Positions 21,627 through 32,026 of a stretch of DNA of 64,000 nt are shown here, one piece after another. Numbering within the stretch: the stretch's first letter is position 1; each line of letters begins with the position of its first letter. The position numbers and the translations under genes are program-made. The notes under the pieces were generated by a model. It was not told the origin of the DNA and ran no database searches. It was given only the letters and a program-made list of their open reading frames with translations. The DNA comes from Gari tellinella. Its lineage: Eukaryota > Mollusca > Bivalvia > Cardiida > Psammobiidae. Location: contig OV277861.1 in assembly GCA_922989275.2 (NCBI GenBank), positions 49,019,623 through 49,083,622 of the forward strand. The letters are read 5' to 3'.

Positions 21627-24600
21627 TTAAACTTCGTTTACATTTACTTTAGACTGACGTAAAATAAATGCATTGTATATATACATACTTAATGCTCGTA
21701 ATTCACCACTATTGCATGTTTGCATTAATGATACAAATTTAAACACACTTGGCCTATTATAGAAATGTTTACGTATAAAACGTTTTCTTAAATCATTATA
21801 TATAGGGCAAATTAAAACGAAATGGTATTCATCTTCTATGTCGCGTGTGTTACATAAGTTGCAGAACCGTTGATTACGTTCAATTCTGTTTCGATCGTAA
21901 CGTCCTGATTCTATTCTGAGCTGGTGAGAGGACAGTCTCAGTTTCGATAAGGCTATTCGATATTTACGTGGCAAATCATTTAGATATTCCTCAAAAACAA
22001 ACAATGTTTTAAAATTCTTATACAAATATAGACTATTCGATATAGAAATGGAATATGTCCACTGTTGTACAAAAACATCAATCACCCTTTGTTTAAATAT
22101 CAAGTGAAAGGAGTCGAGATCTACTGAGTGGGGGGATTCCCAAACATACGTGAACCCGTGATTATTTAAAAGCCCCTTAACATTATATAACCAATTCTTA
22201 ACCCCATTGGTACAGCCCTCGAGCAGCGATCTATACAAAGAAGTCACAATTAAATTATCAAACGTTTGTAGTTTACACCAATATTTTATTATGCGTACAT
22301 ATCTATTAACATATAATGGATACCTCCCTAGCTCACCGTAGACTGCCATATTACAAGTTGATGTTTTAACACCTAATAAATATTTGCAAAATTTTAAATG
22401 GATTCGTTCTATTTCTTTTGATTTAGTAAACCCCCATATCTCTCCAGCATAATTTAAAGTTGATCCTACAAATGCATCGAACAATTGACATAACGTTTTT
22501 GACTTAAAATCAAACTTTCGTGTATTTGACCGTAATGTATTCAAAGCTTTCAGACCTTTACCTGCCAGAGTTTCTTGGTTTAAAACAAAACTCCCTGTAT
22601 AATTGAATACTGTACCAAGATAGTTAAAATTATCAACTACTTCCAAAATATCTTCCCCGTACGTCCAAGTTTCATTTTCTTTTACCCGACCCCTGTTCCT
22701 AAACACTACTATCTTACTTTTATCCGTATTCACCTCAAGGCCCCAGTTTTCACAAAAACATTTCAATCTATCAAGACTTCTTTGTAACTCTTCGTGGTCA
22801 GTGGCTAATATCACCATATCATCAGCAAATAACATTAAAATAAAAACAATATCATCTAGTGTTAATACATTTGTGACGTCATCCTGTAGAAATAACTCAA
22901 GATCCTCAAGGAAAAAAGAAAACATTATCGGTGAGATTATGTCCCCTTGTTTTAACCCCACTGCGCTTTCGAAGAAATCTGAATAGGATCTACACCCTCT
23001 TATACAGGACTTCACCTTTGTATACATGTCACGAATGATGCGCAAAGTTTTACCTCTAACCCCCAAATTGTATAATTTATACCACAGGCCATTCCTATAC
23101 ACGCTGTCAAATGCCTTTCTAAAATCGATAAACGCACATGCCAATCTTTTCTTTTCCCCCAATATCTTTTGTATAATAGCATTTAATACAAAAATTGCAT
23201 CTATGGTGGAGCGACCCTTCCTAAAGCCAAATTGTGCATCGCTCGTGACGCTATTGTTCTCTGCCCAGGTAGACATTCTTTTATTCAATACACCTGTAAA
23301 AATCTTTGAAAGACAGCTTACTAATGTTATACCCCTATAATTGTTAACATCACTAGGGTCGTTTTTCTTGAAAAGTGGTATAATTACACCCTCTGTCCAC
23401 GTTTCAGGAAAAAAACCCGAATTCAATATACCGTTAAAAATATCAACCATATGTGAGGCTAAAATATCACATGATTCTATAAAGTATTCATTTAAAAGTT
23501 TATCAGCAGAAAATGCTTTATTCCGTTTTAGTTTATGTATTACCTGAGTAATTTCCGATACAGTTATCGGCATATCAAGTTCCTCGAACGTACAAGAGTC
23601 TACGTTAAAATCAAAGTTAGAGCAAAATTCTTCCGCGTCATCATTAGAGACTGACGGAAAATTAGACTCTAAATTAGAAAAGTGTTCATAGAAATCTTCT
23701 GTGCTAATGCCGTTATTTTGTTTCGAAGCTTTGTTTGAAAAATGTTTCCAAAAATTCCTCGGCTGAGAATGCCGTAATCGTTCAATTTCCTTCATCTTAT
23801 TTAAATCAAAACGGCGTTTTTTCTTACGTGCTAACTGCTTGTATGTACTTTTACTTGTGACCATATTACACCTGTTTTCATCAGTTTTACAAAAATTGAA
23901 AGAATTTCGTGCACTAACATATTTACGCTTAGCTTCTACACACTCTGCGTCAAACCACTCTGCTTTTTTACATAAACTCTTATGTGCACGCGGTCTGTCC
24001 GACACAATTCTATTTTTACTAAATAACGGTTCAGCAATACTATTTATAATATCAGTAAAACTAGAAATACATGTATCTGTGCCGTTTCTGCTATTAAAAT
24101 CAGCATTCTGTGTTAATGAATTTAACAAAGGCAACTTAGATATAAGCCCCCGCCTAAAGTCATCCTTTAAACTGTCATTCCATCTAATATCAGTACGTTC
24201 AAACTGTTCATGCTTCTTATTTATAACAGTATTACATGGTATACTGAAAGTTAAAGATGCATGATCAGACCACTCACAGAAATCGTCTATTTGAAATTCG
24301 TTTATACAAATAAAATCTTTTACACATAACAATAAATAATCAATAACACTTGAGCCTTGCTGATTTGCATAGGTAAATGACCCGATACCATGATCTTTGC
24401 CCAGTCTACCGTTGGCTATTCTAACGGACGTCGATTTGCACATGTCCAGCAACTTTAACCCATGATTATTGCATACTTTGTCCATGGATACTCGCTCTAG
24501 CGGTGCATCCGGACAATAGTCTATTGTATCAGTAAAGTCTACAGCTCTATCACAAACAATATAATCCCTCCTGTCCCCCTTTCCCACGCGAGCATTCCAA

Positions 24601-25073
24601 TCCCCACATAATAATACACGACCACGTGATTCATAATCATAAATATCATTCTGTACTAATGTAAACAAATCAACATCAATAGTATTGTACGCCGGGGATC
24701 CTTCAACCCACATATATACACCTGCCAAATAAATATCTTCATCAATATTAAAGAAGGTTTTATCAATTTTAAGCCATATTACAGTATCATAATGGTTCCT
24801 TATCAACTCTACACCTTGTTTAACAGTATCTTTAATATAAATGACTACACCCCCACTACAACGCCTAGCTCTTCTGTTTTGAAATTTCCTGTATAAATTA
24901 AAACATTTATAACCATTCAACTCTACTTGAGAATTACGATTAGTCCATGATTCATATAGGAAAACAATACCATATGTACACAGTTTGTCAACAAAATCAC
25001 TGTCTTCAAGCTTCTGCTTGGTCAGTCCATTAATGTTCCAGGATAAGACACTGAGCCCAGCCTCTTCACACCG
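21627..25073 (-). CDS. LINE ORF2: endonuclease-reverse transcriptase
   Basis: The enzyme would nick target DNA and prime reverse transcription of the element's RNA (family knowledge). An APE-type endonuclease comes first: SWNINGL near codon 11 after the UAG, LCGDWNARVG about 150 residues in, and SDHASLTFSI. The reverse transcriptase follows, with YRGITLVS, AFIDFRKAFDSV, GLKQGDIISP and the catalytic FADDMVILA near 22820-22845, then a YLGTVFN segment. A C-terminal zinc-knuckle pattern CNLCN ... EDEYHFVLIC lies near 21800-21860. The frame is open from directly after the UAG at 25074-25076 to the stop after 21627. The first 51 codons have no AUG, although SWNINGL, which belongs to the endonuclease core, lies there. 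A start at the TTG at 24920 would cut into the domain. Length (about 1148 codons) is normal for a complete ORF2. Confidence 0.9.
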   Translation of the reverse strand, partial: RCEEAGLSVLSWNINGLTKQKLEDSDFVDKLCTYGIVFLYESWTNRNSQVELNGYKCFNLYRKFQNRRARRCSGGVVIYIKDTVKQGVELIRNHYDTVIWLKIDKTFFNIDEDIYLAGVYMWVEGSPAYNTIDVDLFTLVQNDIYDYESRGRVLLCGDWNARVGKGDRRDYIVCDRAVDFTDTIDYCPDAPLERVSMDKVCNNHGLKLLDMCKSTSVRIANGRLGKDHGIGSFTYANQQGSSVIDYLLLCVKDFICINEFQIDDFCEWSDHASLTFSIPCNTVINKKHEQFERTDIRWNDSLKDDFRRGLISKLPLLNSLTQNADFNSRNGTDTCISSFTDIINSIAEPLFSKNRIVSDRPRAHKSLCKKAEWFDAECVEAKRKYVSARNSFNFCKTDENRCNMVTSKSTYKQLARKKKRRFDLNKMKEIERLRHSQPRNFWKHFSNKASKQNNGISTEDFYEHFSNLESNFPSVSNDDAEEFCSNFDFNVDSCTFEELDMPITVSEITQVIHKLKRNKAFSADKLLNEYFIESCDILASHMVDIFNGILNSGFFPETWTEGVIIPLFKKNDPSDVNNYRGITLVSCLSKIFTGVLNKRMSTWAENNSVTSDAQFGFRKGRSTIDAIFVLNAIIQKILGEKKRLACAFIDFRKAFDSVYRNGLWYKLYNLGVRGKTLRIIRDMYTKVKSCIRGCRSYSDFFESAVGLKQGDIISPIMFSFFLEDLELFLQDDVTNVLTLDDIVFILMLFADDMVILATDHEELQRSLDRLKCFCENWGLEVNTDKSKIVVFRNRGRVKENETWTYGEDILEVVDNFNYLGTVFNYTGSFVLNQETLAGKGLKALNTLRSNTRKFDFKSKTLCQLFDAFVGSTLNYAGEIWGFTKSKEIERIHLKFCKYLLGVKTSTCNMAVYGELGRYPLYVNRYVRIIKYWCKLQTFDNLIVTSLYRSLLEGCTNGVKNWLYNVKGLLNNHGFTYVWESPHSVDLDSFHLIFKQRVIDVFVQQWTYSISISNSLYLYKNFKTLFVFEEYLNDLPRKYRIALSKLRLSSHQLRIESGRYDRNRIERNQRFCNLCNTRDIEDEYHFVLICPIYNDLRKRFIRKHFYNRPSVFKFVSLMQTCNSGELRALSMYIYNAFILRQSKVNVNEV

Positions 25074-26126
25074 CTAGCCCCGGTTCTCTGAGCTGTATTT
25101 CACCGGATGTCCATTTATGTAGAGAGTGTCATAGCTTAACCATGCGTTTTTGCCCTCGTACTTAGCTTTTTTGAGCTGTGGAAGCAGAGATCTCCTGCGC
25201 TGTGCTATTTCTCTGGGAAATTGTTCATACATTGCGAAGTTGGTCCCATCTAGCTCCTTCCTCTGTTTTCTCACATTCTCTCTATCTTTGAATAATGTAA
25301 ATTTCGCAACTATGTTGCGTGGCCTGCCTCCTCGTTTCTGTCCCATTCTGTGAACTCGCTCAAACTGTAACTGATCAACAGCATTCTGTGCGATGTTCAA
25401 CTTGTCAATGATAAACTGACGCAATATAGTCTCTGTTTGCACGGGCGTCTCGTTTTGTTCCTCTGTAATGTTGCCAAAAATAAGGTTCTGTCGCATGGAT
25501 TGCGACTGTACATACAACAAATCGTCCTGCATAGTGTCCCTCTCCTTGGTTAACTGGGTCAACTTGTCGTTTGCTAAGCCCAATGACAGTTCTAAATTAT
25601 CTACCCTATCTGAGGTTTCCAATGTCTTGGCATCTGCTTTTTTCACACTGTCATGAACAAATAACCACAATTTCTTAATTTCTGATTCAAAACTACTCAC
25701 TTTTGTCTCTAGCCTCTCCAATGACTCTAGTTTTGAATCCATGCGCGTAACCTTAGCGTCCAATCGCTTCAAGTAGTCCAATATATCGCCATTTGTCGTC
25801 GATCCCTGTGTCTTAGACTGATCGCAGGGTGTACTTGCACTTGCTTGAGCCCCAAGGGCGGGCTGCCCGGGGGTTCCAAACACTGAGCTTCCATTCGAAT
25901 CCATATTTGTTGACTGACAATAATGTTTATCCAATGATTCTAACAATGATTCGTCAAATAAAACTGAGTTTGCTTGCCTGATTGAGTCACTGACGCTTTC
26001 ACATGCACTGTTATTGTTTACACTACTTGTCGAACCGGTCGAGCCGCCATTTCTCGGGGTTTTCGCCTTCGCGCCACTAGTGCCACTGCTATATCTCCTC
26101 CTTTTGTTCTTATTTCGGGATCTCAT
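25074..26126 (-). CDS. LINE ORF1: RNA-binding chaperone-like protein
   Basis: Frame of 350 codons. The first ~130 residues are basic then low-complexity (SRNKNKRRRYSSG, then Ser/Asn-rich). Residues about 115-215 have heptad spacing of Leu typical of a coiled coil (LDAKVTRMDSKLESLERLE). Residues about 215-345 hold RQNLIFGNITEEQNETP and FERVHRMG, the hallmark of the RRM-like ORF1 domain found in many animal LINEs. Expected role: binding element RNA in the ribonucleoprotein. Starts at an AUG about 147 bp inside the element and ends at UAG, after which ORF2 continues in the same frame. Not a host gene. Confidence 0.85.
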   Translation of the reverse strand: MRSRNKNKRRRYSSGTSGAKAKTPRNGGSTGSTSSVNNNSACESVSDSIRQANSVLFDESLLESLDKHYCQSTNMDSNGSSVFGTPGQPALGAQASASTPCDQSKTQGSTTNGDILDYLKRLDAKVTRMDSKLESLERLETKVSSFESEIKKLWLFVHDSVKKADAKTLETSDRVDNLELSLGLANDKLTQLTKERDTMQDDLLYVQSQSMRQNLIFGNITEEQNETPVQTETILRQFIIDKLNIAQNAVDQLQFERVHRMGQKRGGRPRNIVAKFTLFKDRENVRKQRKELDGTNFAMYEQFPREIAQRRRSLLPQLKKAKYEGKNAWLSYDTLYINGHPVKYSSENRG

Positions 26127-26572
26127 AAGTAGTTTAGCTTCCCAAACACATCAGATAATAGTTCCAAACACATCGAGCATGAAAATCCGTAAACTTATTA
26201 ACTTAACGATGATTAAATTACAATTTTTGTCTCAGCGATACAAAACACCTGTTTACAATATCTTGTCACGTGAAAATTGCAAGATTTTATGTATGAACGA
26301 TGTCCAAAAGGCAAACTGTACAGTAGTTAAGTACAAGTATTAAAACAATAACAATGGCCTTTGGGAAAAATAGTGTCTCCCGGTTATTCTAGGTAACTTA
26401 TCTTATTCTTCATTCTAAGGCAATGTCTTATTCCTCTAAATTATCATCTGCACTCCCTTCTTCAAATAATTGTATGTTTTAAAATTAAATAAATCACACA
26501 ACTAAATATTGGTGAAAACCCAATTTAGTCTGTGGCCAGACTTCGAGTTTCTTGGTGTCAGGTGTAGATTTA

Positions 26573-26779
26573 CAGTGGAGAATGTGTTATTCTTTCCCAA
26601 TAAACGCGTTTACGCTAAAACTATTATTTGCAGTGCAAACAGTTTGGAGCCAGATCAGACGCCGGGTAACCCGGCATGAATTATCAGAATTGTCAAAAAG
26701 TTGTTCTTTTCTACGTTTTAGTGCTTTGCGTTTGCGTACGTTTGCGTTTAAACGGGAAAGAATAACAGATTCTCCACTG
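26573..26779. mobile_element. M1 one-armed copy (duplicate of 19990-20196)
   Basis: Same internal deletion as its partner, so it was copied with the block and did not insert independently. Confidence 0.8.
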
Positions 26780-26916
26780 TATCAGGTGTAGATTTACACT
26801 GTTTGCAAGTGTAATTGAAGTATTGTGTGACAGGGCAATGGTGTAAGTTGAAATTTTCCAAACAATCTTGAGAAATAATTTTTTCAGAGTTCACGCCTGA
26901 CAATAATTGTTCTCAT

Positions 26917-27150
26917 CAACCATTTCCTCCCTGAAACCTCAAATGGACAATTCTAGTTTTCAATTTATTCAATTCCATTGTAGACAATGTAGGTTTGATT
27001 TTTACAATTTTAATATATATCTAAAATACAAATAGTGTTAACGAACCCTCTGATTAGGGTCTACAGTGTTTGCATAGGACAAGTGTACTCAACACATGTA
27101 GGCTGTTTGCAAATGAAGCATATATATGCGTGACTAGGGTTCAAAGAGTT
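26917..27150. mobile_element. Diverged M5 (duplicate of 20334-20567)
   Basis: Identical to the left-hand partner, including the reduced hairpin. Confidence 0.6.
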
Positions 27151-27166
27151 ATCTGCTCTTCTACTA

Positions 27167-27336
27167 CAGTGGAGAATCTGTTATTCTTTCCCAATAAACG
27201 CGTTTACGCTAGAACTATATTTTGCAGTGCAAACAGTTTGGAGCCAGATCAGACGCCGGGTAACCCGGCGTCTGATCAGGTTCCATACTGTTTGCCACCA
27301 AGATAAACATGAACTATCAGAATTGTCCAAAAGTTG
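27167..27336. mobile_element. M1 truncated by the 427-bp deletion
   Basis: Left end and hairpin present. It stops in the right arm region at AAAAGTTG, exactly where the partner at 20584-20829 continues. Confidence 0.8.
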
Positions 27337-27439
27337 ACAATATAAGCTGAAGGCAGGTTAAATGCATGTGCTATTGAGATTGAAGACAAGTTTGAAGATA
27401 CTGATCAGATATTTATGATTACGAATTATAGTTCGGTGC

Positions 27440-27850
27440 AGAAGGCGTTATTCTTTCACGTTTAACCCGTTACCCAATAAATACGCCTTTTTACACCTCT
27501 AATGTATTCTTTCACTGAAGAAAATAGTTTGAATTTACATGTATATTGTCATAGATATGTATAATAAGAAATATTTTCTATATTCTAGGTAGATGATAAC
27601 TTAAAGCAGGCTGAAAGTAAAGCAGAATGCGCCTATAAGGCGCATTCTGATTTACTTTCAATCTGCTTTAAGCGGCCACATATCTTCAAAACTAGAAACG
27701 GGCTATGGAATAATGGGTTAAACTGAAACGCATAACGCAAGACAAACACTGTAGAAAAACATGTGTTTGTGAAAATATGGACTATTCATTTTAACCTGGT
27801 TGGCAAACAGTTTGAAGACAGATCAGACACCGGGTAATGTTTGCCATCTG
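27440..27850. mobile_element. Old M1 split by an M2
   Basis: CAGAAGGCGTTATTCTTTC on the left of the M2 and AACGCATAACGCAAGACAAA plus GGCAAACAGTTTGAAGACAG on its right fit the M1 order. The M1 right end is lost after GCCATCTG. Confidence 0.5.
27462..27721. mobile_element. M2 MITE nested in old M1
   Basis: TTAACCCGTTACCC ... GGAATAATGGGTTAA. Strong HB hairpin with tip GCGCCTATAAGGCGC. Confidence 0.8.
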
Positions 27851-27900
27851 TAATGTTTGACGTCTGCAACCGTTGGAAAATAGACATTTTCTGAAGCCAT

Positions 27901-28112
27901 TTAACCATTTGCCTGCTGGTCGCGACTGTAATGTTTTTTGCAAATAGTTTGGATCCAGATCAGACGCCGCGTAACGCGGCGTCTGATCTGGATCCAAACT
28001 GTTTGACACTCGTCTTGAGGTTTCTTTACTTAAAAATGTATTTATCTAGATTTAATAGATTTTGCAGACGACAATTTCGAAGCAGAAGACAATACCGCAG
28101 GATAAGGGTTAA
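27901..28112. mobile_element. M3b hairpin MITE
   Basis: TTAACCATTTGCCTGC ... GATAAGGGTTAA. Stem GGATCCAGATCAGACGCCGC with tip GTAAC. Confidence 0.8.
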
Positions 28113-28234
28113 AATAGGGTCATAACGAACATGTTGGGCTCAGTCTGTTTGACACTCTGGTAATATTTTTACTGGACGAAAATGAATACTGATCAAATTT
28201 AGCACAATGTATTACACGATGAAATGGAATAAAC

Positions 28235-28425
28235 CCCTGCAATGCCTCACCCAGAGTACATTTATTATTTGCAAACAGTTTATGCGGCGTCTGACCAAGA
28301 TCCATACTGTTTTGACACTCATTTCAATATTTGTTGAGTAAAAATACCTAAATCTTAATTGAGAAAATCAAAGCAGACGACAGTTGTTTAATACTGATGA
28401 CGTCATGGCAGAGAATGCATTAATA
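28235..28425. mobile_element. M3c, one-armed, with CRE site
   Basis: CAAACAGTTT jumps to ATGCGGCGTCTGACC, so the left arm is absent. TGACGTCA at 28398-28405. TTAA ends are eroded. Confidence 0.6.
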
Positions 28426-28554
28426 GAAACAATAAAACCTAGAGTTTACGATTTCTCGAAAGTATAACTTTCTGCTTTAAACAATCGACGTCTGGTTTTA
28501 TTTCTCAAAATTCAAATTTTAGGTATAGACCTATATCATATACCGACTTAAAGT

Positions 28555-28662
28555 ATTGCAATGAGTGTTAAAAAGAAGTTTTAATCCTGATCAGACGCAG
28601 CGTAACACGGCGTCTGATCAGAATCTTAACTGTTTTGAATTAACCATCGTACTCGGGTTAAG
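28555..28662. repeat. HA hairpin relic of an M3
   Basis: AATCCTGATCAGACGCAGCG pairs with CGGCGTCTGATCAGAATC. CATCGTACTCGGGTTAA follows, an M3c-type end. Confidence 0.55.
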
Positions 28663-28703
28663 GAAATGAAGGGGTTTTTTTTATTTCAAAGTTTTTATAA
28701 TAA

Positions 28704-28946
28704 CAGGGCTGCCATAAGTTGATCATAAAAATCCTAATATTTCAAATTTTAATTTTTTCAGACACAATTTTACTAATCGTACCTTTACCCCATAGTTCTT
28801 GTTTTGATGACACATGTCTGCTTAAAACAGGTTGAAAGTAAAGCAGAATGCGCCTTTAGGCGCATTCAGCTTTACTTTCAGTCTGTTTTATCTGCTAGGA
28901 TAAAATTCCGAATACTTAGGAAAAATCCGGAGAAATGGCAGCCCTG
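28704..28946. mobile_element. M6 MITE with HB hairpin
   Basis: CAGGGCTGCCATAAGTTGA ... AAATGGCAGCCCTG, flanked on both sides by TAATAA (6-bp target duplication). Confidence 0.85.
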
Positions 28947-29243
28947 TAATAATATTCGGGATAGGTTTCATGCTGTTATTCTAGGTACATAAATAAACAG
29001 AAAGACATCATAAAATGAGTTCAATTTATTTCACATAAAATATTTCATGACTAGTAGTTAATGTTCATGGCAAAATATTAAACATTGCATGTTTACAGAA
29101 GATGTTTGCATTCACGCAGAAGCAATTTGATGAAATTTGCACGATGCTATACAGTCAACAGGTAACACTCATAAACGATACAGTCTTTATACATATAATT
29201 AAACCATACTATCACTACCATTCAAAAATCAACGTACTTGATA

Positions 29244-29489
29244 CAGTGGAGAATCTGTTATTCTTTCCCGTTTAAACGCAAACGTACGCAAACGCAAAAC
29301 ACTAAAACGTAAAAAAGTACAACTTTTGGACAATTCTGATAATTCATGTTTATCTTGGTGGCAAACAGTTTGGAGCCTGATCAGACGCCGGGTTACCGGC
29401 GTCTGATCTGGCTCCAAACTGTTTGCAATGGAAAAAAATAGTTTTAGCGTAAACGCGTTTATTGGGAAAGAATAACAGATTCTCCACTG
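29244..29489. mobile_element. M1 hairpin MITE
   Basis: TA-flanked, full-length. The hairpin tip is shortened to GGGTTACCGG. Confidence 0.85.
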
Positions 29490-30170
29490 TAGTACTGACG
29501 ATGGTTTCAAACTGAAATTCAGAGGTATGGAGTGATGAGAAAACTGGGAGTTTACTAATAGTGAAAGTTCTTAGATAACAATATTTCTTTTTTAATGTAT
29601 TTGATGGTAGGATTTGAAACTATCTAAAATATGTTCTCAGTATGTATATTATATATACAGAGGACATGAAACATTAAATAATACTGTTAAGAGTCTGAAA
29701 CCCGGATTTGGCATGAACCCCTTTTTTGCAAATAATTTCATGAAACAAGTTAATATTTTTCAAGCGTTTTTGGAGGTTTTCTAAACATATATGTCATTTA
29801 AATGTCATGAATCTTCTTCAACAGCCGCGGAATCGACCGCATTTTAAAGCAGCATGTCACTTTTCTGGTCCTTAATTATTCGTACACTAGAGAAAGTAAA
29901 AGTAGATTCTACTAATTTTATGTTCCTCATTTTACTTCAGTGTGTAACGTTTGTTCACTAGTAGTTTATTATTTAAATCGTTTCATTATTTCCTCCAACA
30001 CAATTCTAAAATTCGTTTTTATGGATTGATAATATCCTACGATATTATCGAGTGTTGTTTACTTGAGCGGACGAAGACTAAGTAAAATTTTTGGAAAATT
30101 CGACGTTGACACTGACTAAATATGGTTTCAAAGGATTAAACCATCTAAAGTCATTATAGATACACCTTTA
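29490..30170. other. Low-repeat DNA, no gene seen
   Basis: No open frame. The part 29690-29900 has few M landmarks and includes AATAATTTCATGAAACAAG and AACAGCCGCGGAATCGACCG, a weak candidate for conserved non-coding DNA. Confidence 0.35.
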
Positions 30171-30171
30171 A

Positions 30172-30346
30172 ACGCCTCAGATATTCCTCCGCACAAGAAA
30201 GTTCCAATTTTTAGTCAATAATGTGAACTATAAGAAATATGTTCTATATCCTTGTAGGTAGTAGCTTAAAACACACAATTTTTAACCTGCGGTAAGTGGT
30301 AATCTGTGTTCAATACAATAAACAGGCTATGGAGTAATAGGTTAAA
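30172..30346. mobile_element. Decayed M2
   Basis: ATATTCCTCCGCACAAGAAA, GTAGCTTAAAACACACAA and AGTAATAGGTTAA. The hairpin has collapsed. Confidence 0.5.
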
Positions 30347-30579
30347 ACAGGTGGCGGCTAAACATAGAAAGAAAATAAACCACAACGCTCCAAAGGTAGG
30401 GTTATGTTATAACTCTTATCAAGAATTAAACACCAACATGTCTAAGATACAAAAAAAAAGATTTTCTTTCGAGTGGTCAAAATATAATTGCTTTAAAATG
30501 CAAAACAAAAGGTTCATCAAAAAGTTAATAATCGTAGTTACATAATATAAACATCTGATGGAAGAAACATCAATATCAG

Positions 30580-30655
30580 TGACAAACTGTTCGGATCATG
30601 ATCAAAAACCGCTTTACGCGGCGTTTGACCAGGATTCAAACTGTTTGAAATTGTT
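30580..30655. repeat. HA hairpin relic
   Basis: CAAACTGTTCGGATCATGAT / GACCAGGATTCAAACTGTTT around CCGCTTTACGCGG. No flanks left. Confidence 0.55.
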
Positions 30656-30659
30656 AGAC

Positions 30660-31005
30660 AAATCGCATTTATCACACTTATACGTTATATCTTTTTAGAA
30701 TGAAAAATAATGAAAAAATGTGTATGAAAGCTTTCTGAATCATTTTTTTTTTTCAGCACAAAGAAATGCGCTTTCTATAAAAGTATCAGGGGTTCTTCAT
30801 TGAATTATCGTCAAAAACATGTTTAACTGAATTTCAACAACCGTCAAGTAACAAATATTTCTGCTGGTTTTTTTCCTTCATGAAATACAGTTCTATTTTG
30901 TAGTATTGAAATTGCAAAAGTACGTTTATTTCACATAATGTTATACAAAATAAACCCGTATCCAAATTCAATAGATGTTCCACCCTTCTGCTGCTAACAG
31001 GGTAT
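30660..31005. other. No recognisable feature
   Basis: AT-rich with a T10 run; no gene. Confidence 0.5.
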
Positions 31006-31014
31006 ATTGCGTCT

Positions 31015-31110
31015 TATTGACGCTTTTTGAAAACAATGTAGACCCAGATCAGACACATTCTGAAGGAGTTAGTTTGATCTGATTCTACACTGTTTCCTTT
31101 TAGGACATGT
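31015..31110. repeat. HA hairpin relic, M5-like
   Basis: CAATGTAGACCCAGATCAGA ... TTGATCTGATTCTACACTGT. Confidence 0.5.
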
Positions 31111-31235
31111 CTGACACGAAATTGTACTCTTTACTGTCAAAACTTACATTATTTTATTATACAATATAATAGTCGAGTTAATATACGTAAATAGTGCACG
31201 GAGTTTTATGTATGAAACTATTGCCAGAGAACAGT

Positions 31236-31455
31236 TAACACTATACTCCATAGTCTGTTTTTGAAGACAGTTAGCACTTAAAGCATGTTAAAGGTTAATG
31301 TTGCTTTACTTTCAACATGCTTTAAACTATAATCTGCTAGAATGTATGAATACGCCTTACGATGCCTGTTCATGACCGTATAAAGTGGAACTATTTTCTT
31401 TAAGGGGGTTGTAGGCGTAAAAGGATTCTGCAACTATGGGGTAATGTGTTATGAT
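31236..31455. mobile_element. Diverged M2
   Basis: AACACTATACTCCATAGTC ... TGGGGTAATGTGTTA. HB-like arms AAAGCATGTTAAAGG and AACATGCTTTAA. Confidence 0.55.
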
Positions 31456-31645
31456 GTCAAGAAATCACTCCGGCGTTCTTTAAGTTTTTGTGTACATTTG
31501 TTTCGGATTTTTATATATACAATAGCAAATTCCCCATCATTGCCACCATACACACACGACCTGCAATTCGTTTTAGGTCATGTGGTTGCTTAAAACAGGA
31601 TTGACGTAAAGCAGAAAACTCCAACATGAACATGCTGCTGCACTT

Positions 31646-31896
31646 TAACACTTTACCCCATACCCTGTTTCAAGATTGGTAGATAGGTGACAACTTAAAC
31701 AGGCTGAAAGTAAAACAGAATGTGCCTTAAGGCACATTCTGTTTTGCTTTCAGCCTGCTTTAAGCTACCATTTTCTAGGATATCGAAAATATTTCTTATG
31801 ATACACATCATGGCTGTATAAATTGGAACAATTTTCTTCAGTGGGGGATAAGTGAAAGGTGTAAAAATGGTGTATTTATGGGGGTAACGGGTGAAC
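31646..31896. mobile_element. M2 MITE
   Basis: TTTAACACTTTACCCCATA ... GGGGGTAACGG. Near-perfect HB with CAGAATGTGCCTTAAGG. Confidence 0.75.
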
Positions 31897-31899
31897 ATA

Positions 31900-32004
31900 C
31901 TCGCTCACTGTCATAGGTGACTAGTCCAACTTTGCAAACAATTCAGACCAGATCAGAAGCCGAGTCACACAGCCTTTGATCAGAATCCAAACTGTTTGTC
32001 ATTA
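31900..32004. repeat. HA hairpin relic (M3c-like)
   Basis: CAAACAATTCAGACCAGATC ... TTGATCAGAATCCAAACTGT. Confidence 0.5.
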
Positions 32005-32026
32005 ATTTATATTGATATATATCACT

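Larger units (their letters stand above)
21191..26273 (-). mobile_element. Full-length non-LTR retrotransposon (LINE)
   Basis: A 5083-bp element read on the minus strand: about 147 bp of 5' leader, ORF1 (25074-26126), ORF2 (21627 to about 25073) and about 436 bp of 3' sequence. The ends are placed where the flanking duplicated DNA stops on each side. There is no long poly-A; the 3' terminus reads TTTTGAATCTCTCT. Both frames are open over their length, and the flanking copies appear identical, so the insertion looks recent. Architecture (coiled-coil ORF1 with RNA-binding region; APE-type endonuclease plus reverse transcriptase ORF2 with a C-terminal zinc motif) fits the CR1/L2/Jockey/I assemblage. 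I cannot assign the clade. Confidence 0.88.
26274..27346. repeat. Right copy of the direct repeat flanking the LINE
   Basis: Matches 19691-20753 base for base as far as I can read, then passes from AAAAGTTG directly into ACAATATAAG. The 427 bp present at 20754-21180 are missing. The two deletion edges in the left copy read AAAAGTTG and AAAAGATG, a short homology. Unique DNA (CTGAAGGCAGG) begins at 27347. Confidence 0.85.

Noticed and set aside
22801..24264. Several plus-strand frames of 60-141 codons
   Set aside because: Antisense shadows of the LINE ORF2; no similarity to known proteins.
21191..26273. LTR retrotransposon or endogenous retrovirus, because long direct repeats flank the coding unit
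   Set aside because: The proteins are APE endonuclease plus non-LTR-type reverse transcriptase, with no protease, integrase or RNase H of LTR type. The direct repeats contain host MITEs and have no LTR end signals.
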